Shown: piece by piece, positions 1 to 8,788 of the stretch
Position numbering within the stretch: position 1 is the first letter of the stretch
How the letters are laid out: the number at the start of each line of letters is the position of its first letter
NCBI RefSeq assembly: GCF_040760005.1
Contig: NZ_CP099760.1
Span: forward strand, 1,979,501 to 2,043,500
From: Pseudomonas sp. stari2
Lineage (GTDB): Bacteria; Pseudomonadota; Gammaproteobacteria; Pseudomonadales; Pseudomonadaceae
Length of the DNA stretch: 64,000 bases
Reading direction: 5' to 3'
Translations under genes and position numbers: made by a program
The notes under the pieces: model-generated
Databases searched by the model: none
What the model was told of the DNA's origin: nothing
What the model saw: only the letters and a program-made list of their open reading frames with translations

Positions 1-50
1 CTTGCCTTGCCGTGCGACTGTGAAAACCCGATTAGTGACGGATTATTGGC

Positions 51-554
51 ATGGCGAAGAGCGAAGCAGCAGCAGTAAAAGACCCCGCAACCAAAGGCAA
101 ACTCAAGATGATCATCGCGATCGTGCTCGGGTTGCTGCTGGCCATCGGCGCGTCTGTGGGGGCGACGTGGTTCTTCATGCACAGCGCCCAGAGTAAACCT
201 GCGGCTGCCGTGGAAACCGCTCCGGTCGGCAAGCAGCCGGCGATTTTCGAGCCGATGGCGCCGGCCTTCGTGGCCAACTACAACCAGAACGGCCGTCAGC
301 GCTACATGCAGGTGAGCATCACCATGCTGGCGCGCAACCAGGCCGACCTTGAAGCGCTCAAAGTGCACATGCCGGTGATCCGCAACAACCTGGTGATGCT
401 TTTCTCCGGTCAGGACTTCGCCACGCTGGCGACGCCGGTCGGTCAGGAGATGTTGCGCCAGAAGGCCACGGCCAGCGTCCAGGAAGTGGCGCAGAAAGAG
501 CTGGGCAAAGTGGTGATCGAACAGTTGCTTTTCACTAATTTCGTACTGCAGTAG
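51..554 (+). CDS. fliL: flagellar basal body-associated protein FliL
   Basis: FliL is a single-pass inner-membrane protein that sits around the stators and supports torque and stator function. The 167-residue protein has a short basic cytoplasmic start, one hydrophobic segment at about residues 19-43, an Ala/Pro-rich link, and a periplasmic domain that ends in the typical hydrophobic FliL tail (LLFTNFVLQ). It is the first gene of a tightly spaced fliL-M-N-O-P-Q-R-flhB run; fliM starts 9 bases after its stop. The ATG at 51 gives the usual family length. The first 50 bases of the window hold no recognisable gene and are probably the gap after fliK. Confidence 0.95.
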   Translation: MAKSEAAAVKDPATKGKLKMIIAIVLGLLLAIGASVGATWFFMHSAQSKPAAAVETAPVGKQPAIFEPMAPAFVANYNQNGRQRYMQVSITMLARNQADLEALKVHMPVIRNNLVMLFSGQDFATLATPVGQEMLRQKATASVQEVAQKELGKVVIEQLLFTNFVLQ

Positions 555-563
555 GAACACGAC

Positions 564-1532
564 ATGGCCGTGCAGGATCTGCTGTCCCAGGATGAAATCG
601 ACGCGTTGTTGCATGGCGTCGACGATGGTCTGGTACAGACCGATAACGCTGCCGAACCCGGCAGTGTCAAAAGCTACGACCTGACCAGCCAGGATCGCAT
701 CGTCCGTGGACGCATGCCGACTCTGGAAATGATCAACGAGCGTTTTGCCCGCTACACCCGCATCAGTATGTTCAACATGCTGCGCCGCTCGGCGGACGTT
801 GCCGTCGGTGGCGTGCAGGTGATGAAGTTCGGCGAATACGTGCACTCGCTGTACGTACCGACCAGTCTCAACCTGGTCAAGATCAAACCCCTGCGCGGCA
901 CCGCGCTGTTCATCCTCGACGCCAAACTGGTGTTCAAGCTGGTGGACAACTTCTTCGGCGGCGACGGCCGTCACGCGAAGATCGAAGGGCGTGAATTCAC
1001 CCCGACCGAACTGCGCGTGGTGCGCATGGTGCTGGAACAGGCGTTCGTCGATCTGAAGGAAGCCTGGCAGGCGATCATGGAAGTCAATTTCGAGTACATC
1101 AACTCGGAAGTGAACCCGGCCATGGCCAACATCGTCGGCCCGAGCGAAGCGATCGTGGTCTCCACGTTCCACATCGAACTCGATGGCGGTGGCGGCGACC
1201 TGCACGTGACCATGCCGTACTCGATGATCGAGCCGGTGCGCGAAATGCTCGACGCCGGTTTCCAGTCGGACCTCGACGACCAGGACGAGCGCTGGGTCAA
1301 CGCCCTGCGCCAGGACGTGCTCGATGTCGATGTGCCGATCGGTGCCACCGTGGCTCGCCGCCAGTTGAAACTGCGCGACATCCTGCACATGCAGCCGGGT
1401 GACGTGATCCCGGTCGAGATGCCGGAAGACATGATCATGCGCGCCAACGGCGTGCCGGCCTTCAAGGTCAAGATGGGCTCGCACAAAGGCAACCTCGCGT
1501 TGCAGGTGATCGAGCCGATCGAGCGCCGCTGA
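564..1532 (+). CDS. fliM: flagellar motor switch protein FliM
   Basis: FliM is the C-ring protein that binds phosphorylated CheY and reverses the motor. The 322-residue product begins with the conserved CheY-P binding peptide (LSQDEIDALL at about residues 7-16). A CheC-like middle domain follows, and the C-terminal SpoA domain (about residues 245-315) pairs with FliN. Length and order are normal for the family. It lies between fliL and fliN in the same run. Confidence 0.97.
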   Translation: MAVQDLLSQDEIDALLHGVDDGLVQTDNAAEPGSVKSYDLTSQDRIVRGRMPTLEMINERFARYTRISMFNMLRRSADVAVGGVQVMKFGEYVHSLYVPTSLNLVKIKPLRGTALFILDAKLVFKLVDNFFGGDGRHAKIEGREFTPTELRVVRMVLEQAFVDLKEAWQAIMEVNFEYINSEVNPAMANIVGPSEAIVVSTFHIELDGGGGDLHVTMPYSMIEPVREMLDAGFQSDLDDQDERWVNALRQDVLDVDVPIGATVARRQLKLRDILHMQPGDVIPVEMPEDMIMRANGVPAFKVKMGSHKGNLALQVIEPIERR

Positions 1533-1585
1533 AGCGGCGCAACACCCCTTACGCCTTTAACTGAATTGTTGCCCGCCGAGGACAA

Positions 1586-2047
1586 ATGATGAACGACGAA
1601 ATGAACGCCCAGGACGATCAGGCACTGGCCGACGAGTGGGCTGCCGCCCTGGAAGAAACCGGTGAAGCCGGGCAGGCCGACATCGACGCGCTGTTGGCCG
1701 CCGACGCTGGCGTTTCGAGCTCCAACCGTCTGCCGATGGAAGAGTTCGGCAGCGTGCCGAAGAACAATGATCCGGTGACCCTCGACGGTCCGAACCTGGA
1801 CGTGATCCTCGACATCCCGGTGTCGATCTCGATGGAAGTGGGCAGCACTGACATCAACATCCGCAACCTGCTGCAACTCAACCAGGGTTCGGTGATCGAG
1901 CTCGATCGACTGGCCGGTGAGCCGCTGGACGTGCTGGTCAACGGCACCCTCATCGCTCACGGCGAAGTGGTTGTGGTCAACGAAAAGTTCGGCATCCGCC
2001 TGACCGACGTGATCAGCCCAAGCGAACGCATCAAGAAGCTGCGCTGA
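1586..2047 (+). CDS. fliN: flagellar motor switch protein FliN
   Basis: FliN completes the C-ring with FliM and helps dock the FliH/FliI export ATPase. The 153-residue protein has a long acidic N-terminal part and a C-terminal SpoA domain (about residues 75-150, including LDIPVSISMEVG and the end PSERIKKLR). Two adjacent ATG codons (1586 and 1589) can serve as start, with the GAGGACAA stretch just upstream as a weak ribosome site. The next gene, fliO, starts directly after the stop codon. Confidence 0.96.
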   Translation: MMNDEMNAQDDQALADEWAAALEETGEAGQADIDALLAADAGVSSSNRLPMEEFGSVPKNNDPVTLDGPNLDVILDIPVSISMEVGSTDINIRNLLQLNQGSVIELDRLAGEPLDVLVNGTLIAHGEVVVVNEKFGIRLTDVISPSERIKKLR

Positions 2048-2527
2048 GTGAAAAAGGTTCTGGGTTCCTTGCTGGCCGCGGTGCTGGCGCTGCCATTGAC
2101 TGTCATGGCCGCCGAGCCTGCGGCCGCGACTGCCGCTGCGGCGTCTCCTGCGGCGCCCGCGATTGCTCCGGCGGTCAGCAGCGGCGTCGCCGGGCAATTG
2201 ACGCAGCTGGTGTTCGGCCTGCTGCTGGTGCTGGGGTTGATCTTCTTCCTCGCCTGGCTGCTGCGCCGGGTGCAGAACGCAGGGCCGGCGGGCAAGGGGC
2301 AGGTGATCGAGCTGATCGGTTCCCGCGCGCTCGGTCCGCGTGACCGACTGATGCTGGTTCAGGTCGGCAACGAGCAGATCCTGCTGGGCCTTAGTCCCGG
2401 CACCATCACCGCGCTGCACGTACTCAAGGAACCGGTGGACGTCCCGGCCACCTCCGAAAAAGCGACTCCGGAATTTGCCCAGCATCTGTTGAAGATCCTC
2501 GGCAAGGATCAGAAGGATACGAAGTAA
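2048..2527 (+). CDS. fliO: flagellar biosynthesis protein FliO
   Basis: FliO is the assembly factor for the FliP ring of the flagellar export gate. The 159-residue product starts at a GTG immediately after the fliN stop. It has a signal-like N-terminus (residues 1-21), an Ala/Pro-rich stretch, one membrane segment at about residues 51-72, and a cytoplasmic FliO domain ([23 protein letters not shown] pattern, about residues 80-130). Its last base is the first base of the fliP start codon, which suggests translational coupling. Confidence 0.93.
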
Positions 2528-3285
2528 TGGGTGCGTTGCGCATCGTCTTGACCCTGGCCTTGATGTTGGCCACGCCACTGGCGTTCGCCGCTGATCCGTT
2601 GTCTATCCCGGCGATCACTCTGGGCACCAATGCCAACGGGGCGCAGGAGTATTCGGTCAGCCTGCAGATCCTGCTGATCATGACGGCGCTAAGCTTCATT
2701 CCGGCCGCCGTCATCCTGATGACCAGCTTCACCCGGATCATCATCGTCTTCTCGATCCTGCGTCAGGCCCTCGGCCTGCAACAGACGCCGTCGAACCAGA
2801 TCCTCACCGGCATGGCGCTGTTCCTGACCCTGTTCATCATGGCGCCGGTGTTCGACCGGGTGAACAACGATGCGCTGCAACCGTATCTGGCGGAGAAACT
2901 CACCGCCCAGCAAGCGGTGGAAAAGGCCCAGGTTCCGATCAAGGACTTCATGCTCGCGCAGACCCGCTCCAGCGATCTCGAGCTGTTCATGCGCCTGTCC
3001 AAGCGTACCGACATCGCGACGCCGGATCAGGCGCCACTGACCATTCTGGTGCCGGCGTTCGTCACGTCCGAGTTGAAAACCGCGTTCCAGATCGGCTTCA
3101 TGATCTTCATCCCGTTCCTGATCATCGATCTGGTCGTGGCCAGTGTGCTGATGGCGATGGGTATGATGATGCTCTCGCCGCTGATCATTTCCCTGCCGTT
3201 CAAGATCATGCTGTTCGTGCTGGTTGACGGATGGGCGCTGATCATCGGCACCCTGGCCAGCAGTTTCGGAGGTGTTTCGCCATGA
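2527..3285 (+). CDS. fliP: flagellar export gate protein FliP
   Basis: FliP forms the core of the flagellar type III export gate with FliQ and FliR. The 252-residue protein has a cleavable-type N-terminal signal (about residues 1-21, ending AFA). A first pair of membrane segments follows near residues 45-100, then a periplasmic loop and two C-terminal membrane segments, with the family signature around the second pair ([19 protein letters not shown]). The stop overlaps the fliQ start by four bases (ATGA). Confidence 0.97.
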
Positions 3286-3551
3286 CCCCAGAAGTAGCGG
3301 TCGACATCTTTCGCGAAGCCTTGTGGCTGACCACGATGATGGTCGCGATCCTGGTGGTCCCGAGTCTGCTGGTGGGCCTGCTGGTGTCGATGTTTCAGGC
3401 GGCGACGCAGATCAACGAACAGACCCTGAGCTTTCTGCCGCGTCTGCTGGTGATGCTGGTGACCCTGATCGTCGGCGGTCCGTGGATCATCCAGACTTTC
3501 ATGGAATACATCATCCAGCTGTACAAAAACATTCCGCTGGTCATCGGCTAG
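3282..3551 (+). CDS. fliQ: flagellar export gate protein FliQ
   Basis: FliQ is a small export-gate protein with two membrane helices (about residues 15-40 and 50-75) that packs around the FliP/FliR core. The 89-residue length is standard. The ATG at 3282 overlaps the fliP stop (ATGA). An in-frame start 51 bases upstream would lie inside fliP and would add residues that the family does not have. fliR begins three bases after the stop. Confidence 0.96.
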
Positions 3552-3554
3552 GCC

Positions 3555-4340
3555 ATGCAATCGCTGCTTCAGTTGACCGACACCCAGATCAGTACCTGGG
3601 TGGCGACGTTCATGCTGCCGTTGTTTCGCATCGGCTCGATGCTGATGGTGATGCCGGTCTTCGGCACCACGCTGGTTCCCAAACGCATTCGGCTGTACCT
3701 CGCACTGGCGATCACCGTGGTGATCTCGCCCAACCTGCCGCCCATGCCGGCGGTCAGTCCTCTCGATCTCAGCGGACTACTGATGATTGCCGAGCAGATT
3801 CTGGTCGGGGCGGTGCTCGGGTTCTCTCTACAGCTGTTCTTCCAGGCCTTCGTCATTGCGGGGCAGATCGTTGCGATTCAGATGGGCATGGGCTTTGCCT
3901 CGATGATCGACCCCACCAACGGTGTGTCGGTGGCGGTGATCGGGCAGTTCTTCACCATGCTGGTGACGTTGCTGTTCCTCGGCATGAACGGTCACCTCGT
4001 CGTCTTCGAGGTGCTGACTGAAAGCTTCACCACGCTGCCGGTCGGCGCCGGTCTGATGACCGCGCATTACTGGGAGCTGGCCGGCAAGCTCGGCTGGGTG
4101 CTGGGCGCGGCGTTGATGCTGGTGCTGCCGGCGGTCACTGCGCTGCTGGTGGTCAACATTGCGTTCGGCGTGATGACCCGGGCGGCGCCGCAATTGAACA
4201 TCTTTTCGATCGGTTTTCCGCTGACCCTCGTACTCGGCCTGTTCATTGTCTGGGTCGGGCTGGCGGACATTCTCAATCAGTATCAGCCGCTGGCCGTCGA
4301 AGCCTTGCAGCTGCTACGCGAACTGGCACAGGCGCGCTGA
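3555..4340 (+). CDS. fliR: flagellar export gate protein FliR
   Basis: FliR is a one-copy core subunit of the flagellar export gate. The 261-residue, very hydrophobic protein has about six membrane helices. It carries the conserved central stretch QIVAIQMGMGFASMIDP, about residues 105-121. It sits between fliQ and flhB, with flhB starting three bases after its stop. Confidence 0.96.
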   Translation: MQSLLQLTDTQISTWVATFMLPLFRIGSMLMVMPVFGTTLVPKRIRLYLALAITVVISPNLPPMPAVSPLDLSGLLMIAEQILVGAVLGFSLQLFFQAFVIAGQIVAIQMGMGFASMIDPTNGVSVAVIGQFFTMLVTLLFLGMNGHLVVFEVLTESFTTLPVGAGLMTAHYWELAGKLGWVLGAALMLVLPAVTALLVVNIAFGVMTRAAPQLNIFSIGFPLTLVLGLFIVWVGLADILNQYQPLAVEALQLLRELAQAR

Positions 4341-4343
4341 GTC

Positions 4344-5483
4344 ATGGCAGAGAGCGAGAGCGGTCAGGATAAAACAGAAGACCCCACGGAGAAGCGCAAG
4401 AAGGACTCCCGGGAAAAAGGCGAGGTTGCGCGCTCCAAGGAACTCAACACCCTGGCGATCATGCTCGCCGGTTCCGGCGCGCTGCTGGTGTTCGGCGGCA
4501 TGCTTGCGCAGGACTTGATGGAGCTGATGCGCATGAACTTCACGCTGTCGCGCGAAGTGATCATGGATCAGGGCTCCATGGGCAAGTTCCTGATGAGTTC
4601 CGGGCTGTCAGCGCTGCTGGCGATTCAACCGATCATGATCACCTTGCTGCTGGCTGCGTTTCTCGGGCCGATCGCCCTCGGCGGCTGGTTGTTCGCGGTG
4701 GGCTCTCTGGCACCCAAGTTCAGTCGGATGAACCCGTTGTCCGGTATCAAGCGCATGTTCTCCATGAAGTCGGTGGTCGAACTGCTCAAGGCGCTGGCCA
4801 AATTCCTGATCATTCTGGCGGTGGCGCTGGTGGTGTTGTCCGGCGATGTCGACGACCTGCTGCGCATCGCTCATGAGCCGCTGGACCGGGCGATCATTCA
4901 CAGTCTGCAACTGGTCGGTTGGAGTACTTTGTGGATGGCGTGCGGTTTGATCATTATTGCGGCCGTCGACGTCCCGGTGCAGCTCTGGGAGAGCATTAAA
5001 AAGCTCAAGATGACCAAGCAGGAAGTGCGCGACGAGCACAAGGACCAGGAAGGTCGGCCGGAGGTCAAGCAGCGCATTCGCCAGGTTCAGCGCGAGATGT
5101 CGCAGCGGCGGATGATGGCGGCGATCCCGGATGCCGACGTGGTCATCACCAACCCGACCCACTACGCCGTGGCACTCAAGTACGACTCGGAGAAGGGCGG
5201 GGCGCCGGTGCTGCTGGCCAAGGGCAGCGACTTCTTGGCGCTGAAGATTCGCGAAATCGCCGTGGCCAACAACGTCATGCTCCTCGAATCGCCGGCCCTG
5301 GCGCGTTCGATCTATTACTCCACCGAGCTTGAGGAAGAAATCCCCGGTGGCCTGTATCTGGCGGTCGCCCAGGTACTGGCTTACGTCTACCAGATTCGCC
5401 AGCACCAGGCCGGCAAGGGCAAGCGCCCGGATCCGCTCAGTGATGACTTGCCGATCCCGCCGGATCTGCGGCGCGATTCCTGA
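4344..5483 (+). CDS. flhB: flagellar export switch protein FlhB
   Basis: FlhB selects export substrates: it cleaves itself at Asn-Pro within NPTH and, with FliK, switches from rod/hook to filament proteins. The 379-residue protein has a basic N-terminus (EDPTEKRKKDSREKGEVARS), four membrane helices between about residues 35 and 215, a charged linker, and NPTH at residues 270-273 followed by the complete C-terminal domain. It is the last gene of the fliL run. No terminator follows it here. A matching terminator lies behind a second, broken copy of its 3' end at 8232-8595, so the original gene end appears to have been displaced by inserted DNA. Confidence 0.97.
   Translation: MAESESGQDKTEDPTEKRKKDSREKGEVARSKELNTLAIMLAGSGALLVFGGMLAQDLMELMRMNFTLSREVIMDQGSMGKFLMSSGLSALLAIQPIMITLLLAAFLGPIALGGWLFAVGSLAPKFSRMNPLSGIKRMFSMKSVVELLKALAKFLIILAVALVVLSGDVDDLLRIAHEPLDRAIIHSLQLVGWSTLWMACGLIIIAAVDVPVQLWESIKKLKMTKQEVRDEHKDQEGRPEVKQRIRQVQREMSQRRMMAAIPDADVVITNPTHYAVALKYDSEKGGAPVLLAKGSDFLALKIREIAVANNVMLLESPALARSIYYSTELEEEIPGGLYLAVAQVLAYVYQIRQHQAGKGKRPDPLSDDLPIPPDLRRDS
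5119..5483 (+). repeat. direct repeat copy 1: 3' end of intact flhB
   Basis: The last 365 bases of flhB are repeated in the same orientation at 8232-8595. Reading the two by eye gives about 19 substitutions and one missing base, so about 95% identity. This copy is in frame with the intact gene. The repeat flanks the A+T-rich M60 protease gene. Confidence 0.9.
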
Positions 5484-5565
5484 TTTGCTTCCATTCTCGT
5501 TGGGATGCGTGACGCTTCCTGATAGCCCCTCCTTTTTCAATTATCCGTAAGGTTTGAGGCGCTTC

Positions 5566-8040
5566 TTAAATTTGCAGTCGATTGTTTCCCAGCGCGCAAA
5601 TGCGGTGTCTTTGTTCGACGGGATATTGCTCGTTCGTCATTGGGTTTGTGATAGGCGAACGTGACGACTCCAAATGCAGAACAATTATTTCGCAGCCTTC
5701 GTAAAACTGGATTTTTGTTGATGATGGTGTATTCAATGTGTTTCCGTGCATTTTTGTACAAAAGACCACGTTCCCCTTTTCGTTGTAAGCCAAAATGGCG
5801 CTGTAGATTGAGTTGAAATAAGTATGAGGATGGGTAGGAAGTATCTGGATCTCAGCTGTTTCAAGTTCAAGATCAATATCAATTTTAGTGAAGGGACCGC
5901 TCAGGCCATATTGATCCCAGTTGATTTTTTTTTCGGTCAAGATTAATGGGTTGTGATTGAGGTGTGTGCTGTAAAGGTATTTGTATGTTTCCTCCAATTG
6001 ATTTTTTTCTGGCGTTGAATAGGAGTCGATAGCCTGAAATATTGAATCTTTCCAAGGATCATTTCTGTGCAGTAAAATTTCTGGCTGTAATTTTATTTTT
6101 TCGGATTGCCTTTCAATTTCGGTGGCAAGTATTTCTCCTGTAGGGGTGGAGAGTGCTCTGTTATAAAGACCTTGGCGGGTGATCTCAAGGGTTGTGAGTT
6201 TGTTTGATGTTTCCAGAACTTTGTCTGCGTGTGGTTGTAAAATATTTCTGGATGGCTCCTCGTGGAATATTTCCAGTGTGTAGGCATAGCCAAACGGGAT
6301 CTTATTAAGGGAAGGTTTGGAGTCGTCTCCCAGTAAAACCTTGTGGAAGACCATATTTTGATATGTGTCTCTTATCGTGATTGTTGCATATATTTTTCCG
6401 TGAAAGTATGAGTGTGGGGCGCTGCTGGAAACGCTGATCGTTATATTTTTTTGCTCAGTATCTACATTGATGGAGGCGAATTCTCCATTGAGGCCATTTA
6501 ATTTAATTATTTGGGAAGCAAGTCGCGATCCCTGTGATATCTGATATTCGAGTTCGATGGGGTTGTTGTTGGTGATGGCAATCAGGTGTGAGGTGCTGAT
6601 TTGCAAGCCGTCACTGGTGGTTGTTGGAGCGATTAGGGTGTATGGCCCAGCGGGGATGTCTGAGAATGTTATTTGGGGTGAGGTTATTTTTTCAATATAA
6701 GTGACGCTGCTGCCGTTTTGTATAAGTAAATCTCGATTTTCTATTCTTGAAAATAGAGTTTGGTCGAGTCTCAATTCAATTTTGCCTACGAGATTTAGAG
6801 GTCTTAGAGTATTGCAGTCGACGATTGAGAAGCGGTTTTTCAGCTTAAGTGTTGCTATAGCGTTCGTCAGATGTTCCGCGGGTATCAGTTTGTAAAGGGG
6901 GTAGCGAGGGCTCGGGTTCTGATAGTGGCTTGAGCTGTAGCGGAAGTCTTCCATGGGGATTTGCACGAGGCTGAGTAATGGCTGTATATCGATATTGGAA
7001 ATTCTGGTGCAAAGGTCTCGAATCAGTTCTGTGAAGGGATGGTCTGAAAAATTGAAGTCTGGAGCATTGCTGAGTACTCTGTATTCCTTGTTGAATTTAC
7101 TTAGGAGGTCAGCATTTGTATCAAATATTAATGTCAATAAAAACAGAATTTCATGTAGTTGCCAAGTGTTGACGGGGTGATTCGATTCGAAGAGCTGTTC
7201 GACCTCGTTGTAGAGGTGCTCTGGGTTTCCATTATAGAGCCATCCTGTCTTGAATATGTCCTCACCGAGATATTTTTCTTGATAGTAGTGCGCGTAGATA
7301 TTGTTCCAGACTTCTCCCAAGTGAATTTTACTGTTCTGCATGAAAAGTCCTTGGTATCCATGCCCGACTTCATGTAACGACCCCCAATTGGTTGCGCGGG
7401 TATCCAACCAGAAGGCGAAAACTGAGCCATTTGACTGGGCGGTGTGGTGATGTCCATAGTAAGCGGAGCCACCTCCTGTTTTGTTGGCTTTCATGAAATA
7501 TCTGTTAATTGAGTTTTTATTTGTCGGGGTGTCCGGAGTGAACGACAGTCCTGCCAATAGGTTGAAAAACTCAAAGAGTTGTTGGTAGTAAGTGCTAATG
7601 CTCTTTATGTTGTTTGAGTGATGAAGTTCTTTCAGCAGCGCTTTGTCTGTTGCCGGTATCAGTATGTCTGCATAAACGGTGTTGATAAGAGCAAAGGGTG
7701 CTTGTCCTTCATCCCATTGCCTGAAAAAATCCGCTGCGTCCGAATTATCCTTGTAGGTGGGTAGTGGCTGAGGAACAGAGCTGTACTCGATATCGACATC
7801 AATGTTTGTTTCGGTTTGGCTGTGAGGTGTACTGATAAAAGGCACTGAGTAGTGTTTAATTGTATGCAGAACTGTCTGGCCCGTAAAAGGTAGATACTCT
7901 TCAGTTTGCTCGTCGTCATTCAGTAGCTCAAGTTGGAGCCTTTCATCAGTCTTGCTGGAAAGATGCCTGATCTGAATGGTTGTTCCCGGAGCAAGAATGA
8001 CCCCCAGCGCCTGTTTGTCGTGGTAGATACCTTTGCTCAT
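5566..8040 (-). CDS. M60/enhancin-like metalloprotease with two mucin-binding-type modules
   Basis: The 824-residue protein carries a gluzincin zinc site, HEVGH at residues 223-227 with a third ligand candidate Glu243. This fits the M60 pattern HExxH-(8-24)-E, and the family cleaves glycosylated proteins such as mucins (viral enhancins act on the insect peritrophic matrix). Two related segments near the C-terminus, about residues 515-600 and 712-795, each contain a PH(S/T)YF core and end in E-(P/S)SR. They resemble the putative mucin/carbohydrate-binding module of enhancins. No Sec signal is seen. The gene is A+T-rich, runs against the flagellar genes and sits between two flhB 3' ends, so transfer is likely. 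The ATG at 8040 has only a weak ribosome site; a strong one belongs to a 25-codon reading frame just upstream (8037-8114). Substrate and export route are unknown. Confidence 0.75.
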   Translation of the reverse strand: MSKGIYHDKQALGVILAPGTTIQIRHLSSKTDERLQLELLNDDEQTEEYLPFTGQTVLHTIKHYSVPFISTPHSQTETNIDVDIEYSSVPQPLPTYKDNSDAADFFRQWDEGQAPFALINTVYADILIPATDKALLKELHHSNNIKSISTYYQQLFEFFNLLAGLSFTPDTPTNKNSINRYFMKANKTGGGSAYYGHHHTAQSNGSVFAFWLDTRATNWGSLHEVGHGYQGLFMQNSKIHLGEVWNNIYAHYYQEKYLGEDIFKTGWLYNGNPEHLYNEVEQLFESNHPVNTWQLHEILFLLTLIFDTNADLLSKFNKEYRVLSNAPDFNFSDHPFTELIRDLCTRISNIDIQPLLSLVQIPMEDFRYSSSHYQNPSPRYPLYKLIPAEHLTNAIATLKLKNRFSIVDCNTLRPLNLVGKIELRLDQTLFSRIENRDLLIQNGSSVTYIEKITSPQITFSDIPAGPYTLIAPTTTSDGLQISTSHLIAITNNNPIELEYQISQGSRLASQIIKLNGLNGEFASINVDTEQKNITISVSSSAPHSYFHGKIYATITIRDTYQNMVFHKVLLGDDSKPSLNKIPFGYAYTLEIFHEEPSRNILQPHADKVLETSNKLTTLEITRQGLYNRALSTPTGEILATEIERQSEKIKLQPEILLHRNDPWKDSIFQAIDSYSTPEKNQLEETYKYLYSTHLNHNPLILTEKKINWDQYGLSGPFTKIDIDLELETAEIQILPTHPHTYFNSIYSAILAYNEKGNVVFCTKMHGNTLNTPSSTKIQFYEGCEIIVLHLESSRSPITNPMTNEQYPVEQRHRICALGNNRLQI

Positions 8041-8114
8041 CCCAGCATTGAGCAGCCATGTGGGTAGGTGAGGGTATATGCCTTAAATGTTTGCTTTTGT
8101 CCGACAGTTGTCAT
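8037..8114 (-). CDS. 25-codon upstream frame overlapping the M60 gene (leader peptide or broken N-terminus)
   Basis: On the minus strand an ATG at 8114 is preceded at ideal distance by AAGGAGAG. It opens a 25-codon frame (MTTVGQKQTFKAYTLTYPHG, then CSMLG) that stops at a TGA overlapping the ATG of the 824-residue frame. Either it is a translationally coupled leader, or it is the true N-terminus of the protease, now in another frame because of one lost or gained base. The strong ribosome site here and the weak one at 8040 favour a shared origin. I did not find evidence to decide. Confidence 0.4.
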   Translation of the reverse strand: MTTVGQKQTFKAYTLTYPHGCSMLG

Positions 8115-8231
8115 GTTGCTCTCCTTGGGCGAGTTAGACGCTAAGAGGAGAGTAGGTTCATTGCGTATGTTTTTAACCTGTAAAGTTTGACAGTTTTTTA
8201 TATCATTTTGTGCTTATACCACTGCTATTGA

Positions 8232-8595
8232 CGGCGATCCCGGATGCCGACGTGGTCATCACCAACCCGACCCACTACGCCGTGGCACTCAAGTACGACG
8301 CCGAGAAGGGGGGGCGCCGATGCTGCTGGCCAAGGGCAGCGACTTCCTGGCGTTGAAGATCCGCGAAATCGCCGTGGCCAACAACGTCATGCTCCTCGAA
8401 TCGCCGGCCTTGGCGCGTTCGATCTATTACTCCACCGAGCTTGAGGAAGAAATCCCCGGTGGCCTGTGTCTGGCGGTCGCCCAGGTACTGGCTTACGTCT
8501 ACCAGATTCGCCAGCACCGCGCGGGCAAGGGCAAGTTCCCGGAACCGCTCAAGGACGATTTGCCGATTCCGCCGGATCTGCGGCGCGATTCCTGA
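8232..8595 (+). pseudogene. flhB: flhB 3' fragment (pseudogene, second copy)
   Basis: This segment repeats the flhB C-terminal coding region from just before NPTH to the stop. It has no membrane part and no start of its own. A base is missing in the run of G after AAG (near 8310), so the NPTH part and the rest of the domain are in different frames. The remaining open frame (from ATG 8320) would encode only the last 91 residues. It differs from intact flhB at about 19 positions, including the codons for the C-terminal tail, so it is not a recent exact duplication. A strong terminator follows directly, as expected for the original end of an flhB operon. Confidence 0.9.
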
Positions 8596-8601
8596 TGAAG
8601 C

Positions 8602-8641
8602 AAAAAAACCGCCTCCGGTTGAATCCGGTGGCGGTTTTTTT
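8602..8641 (+). terminator. rho-independent terminator after the flhB fragment
   Basis: A GC-rich stem (ACCGCC-CCGG paired with CCGG-GGCGGT, 8608-8635) with a three-base loop is followed by a run of T and preceded by a run of A, so it can work on both strands. It begins about ten bases after the flhB fragment and was probably the terminator of the fliL-flhB operon before the insertion. Confidence 0.9.
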
Positions 8642-8660
8642 ATTCCTGATGAACTGTGTT

Positions 8661-8760
8661 GGCTGTGGGACCGCTTTCGCGAGCCGGTCGAATCATCGTA
8701 CCGTCGCTCCCACAGGGAAATACATTCCAAATGTGGGAGCGGGCTTGCCCGCGAAGGCGT
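8661..8760. repeat. REP-type palindrome pair (REPIN-like)
   Basis: The segment contains CTGTGGGA matched by TCCCACAG about 40 bases on. It then has GTGGGAGCGGGCTTGCCCGC, the typical core of P. fluorescens REP sequences. Such intergenic palindromes are scattered in fluorescent pseudomonads and are thought to be moved by RAYT transposases. None is encoded here. Confidence 0.7.
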
Positions 8761-8788
8761 CAGTCGCCACGACGCATTTCTCAAGCCT

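Larger units (their letters stand above)
5484..8231. other. A+T-rich inserted segment between the two flhB 3' ends
   Basis: Between the stop of intact flhB and the second flhB fragment lies about 2.7 kb whose base composition is clearly lower in G+C than all flagellar genes around it. It holds a single large gene on the opposite strand. It has no integrase, transposase or terminal inverted repeats that I can recognise. The flanking 365-base direct repeats are the only sign of how it entered. Acquisition by homologous recombination with DNA of a related strain is an inference. Confidence 0.7.

Noticed and set aside
971..2578. 535-codon open frame on the minus strand opposite fliM-fliN-fliO
   Set aside because: It is the antisense shadow of three clear genes in high G+C DNA. 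It is rich in Arg, Gln and His, and has no ribosome site or family similarity.
5484..8231. Search for a transposon or integrase element around the M60 gene
   Set aside because: No transposase, integrase, terminal inverted repeats or tRNA end were seen. Only the flhB direct repeats support an insertion.
8320..8595. 91-codon frame as a separate functional gene
   Set aside because: It is the in-frame remnant of the duplicated flhB end. The start is an internal Met without a ribosome site, and the upstream part is frameshifted.
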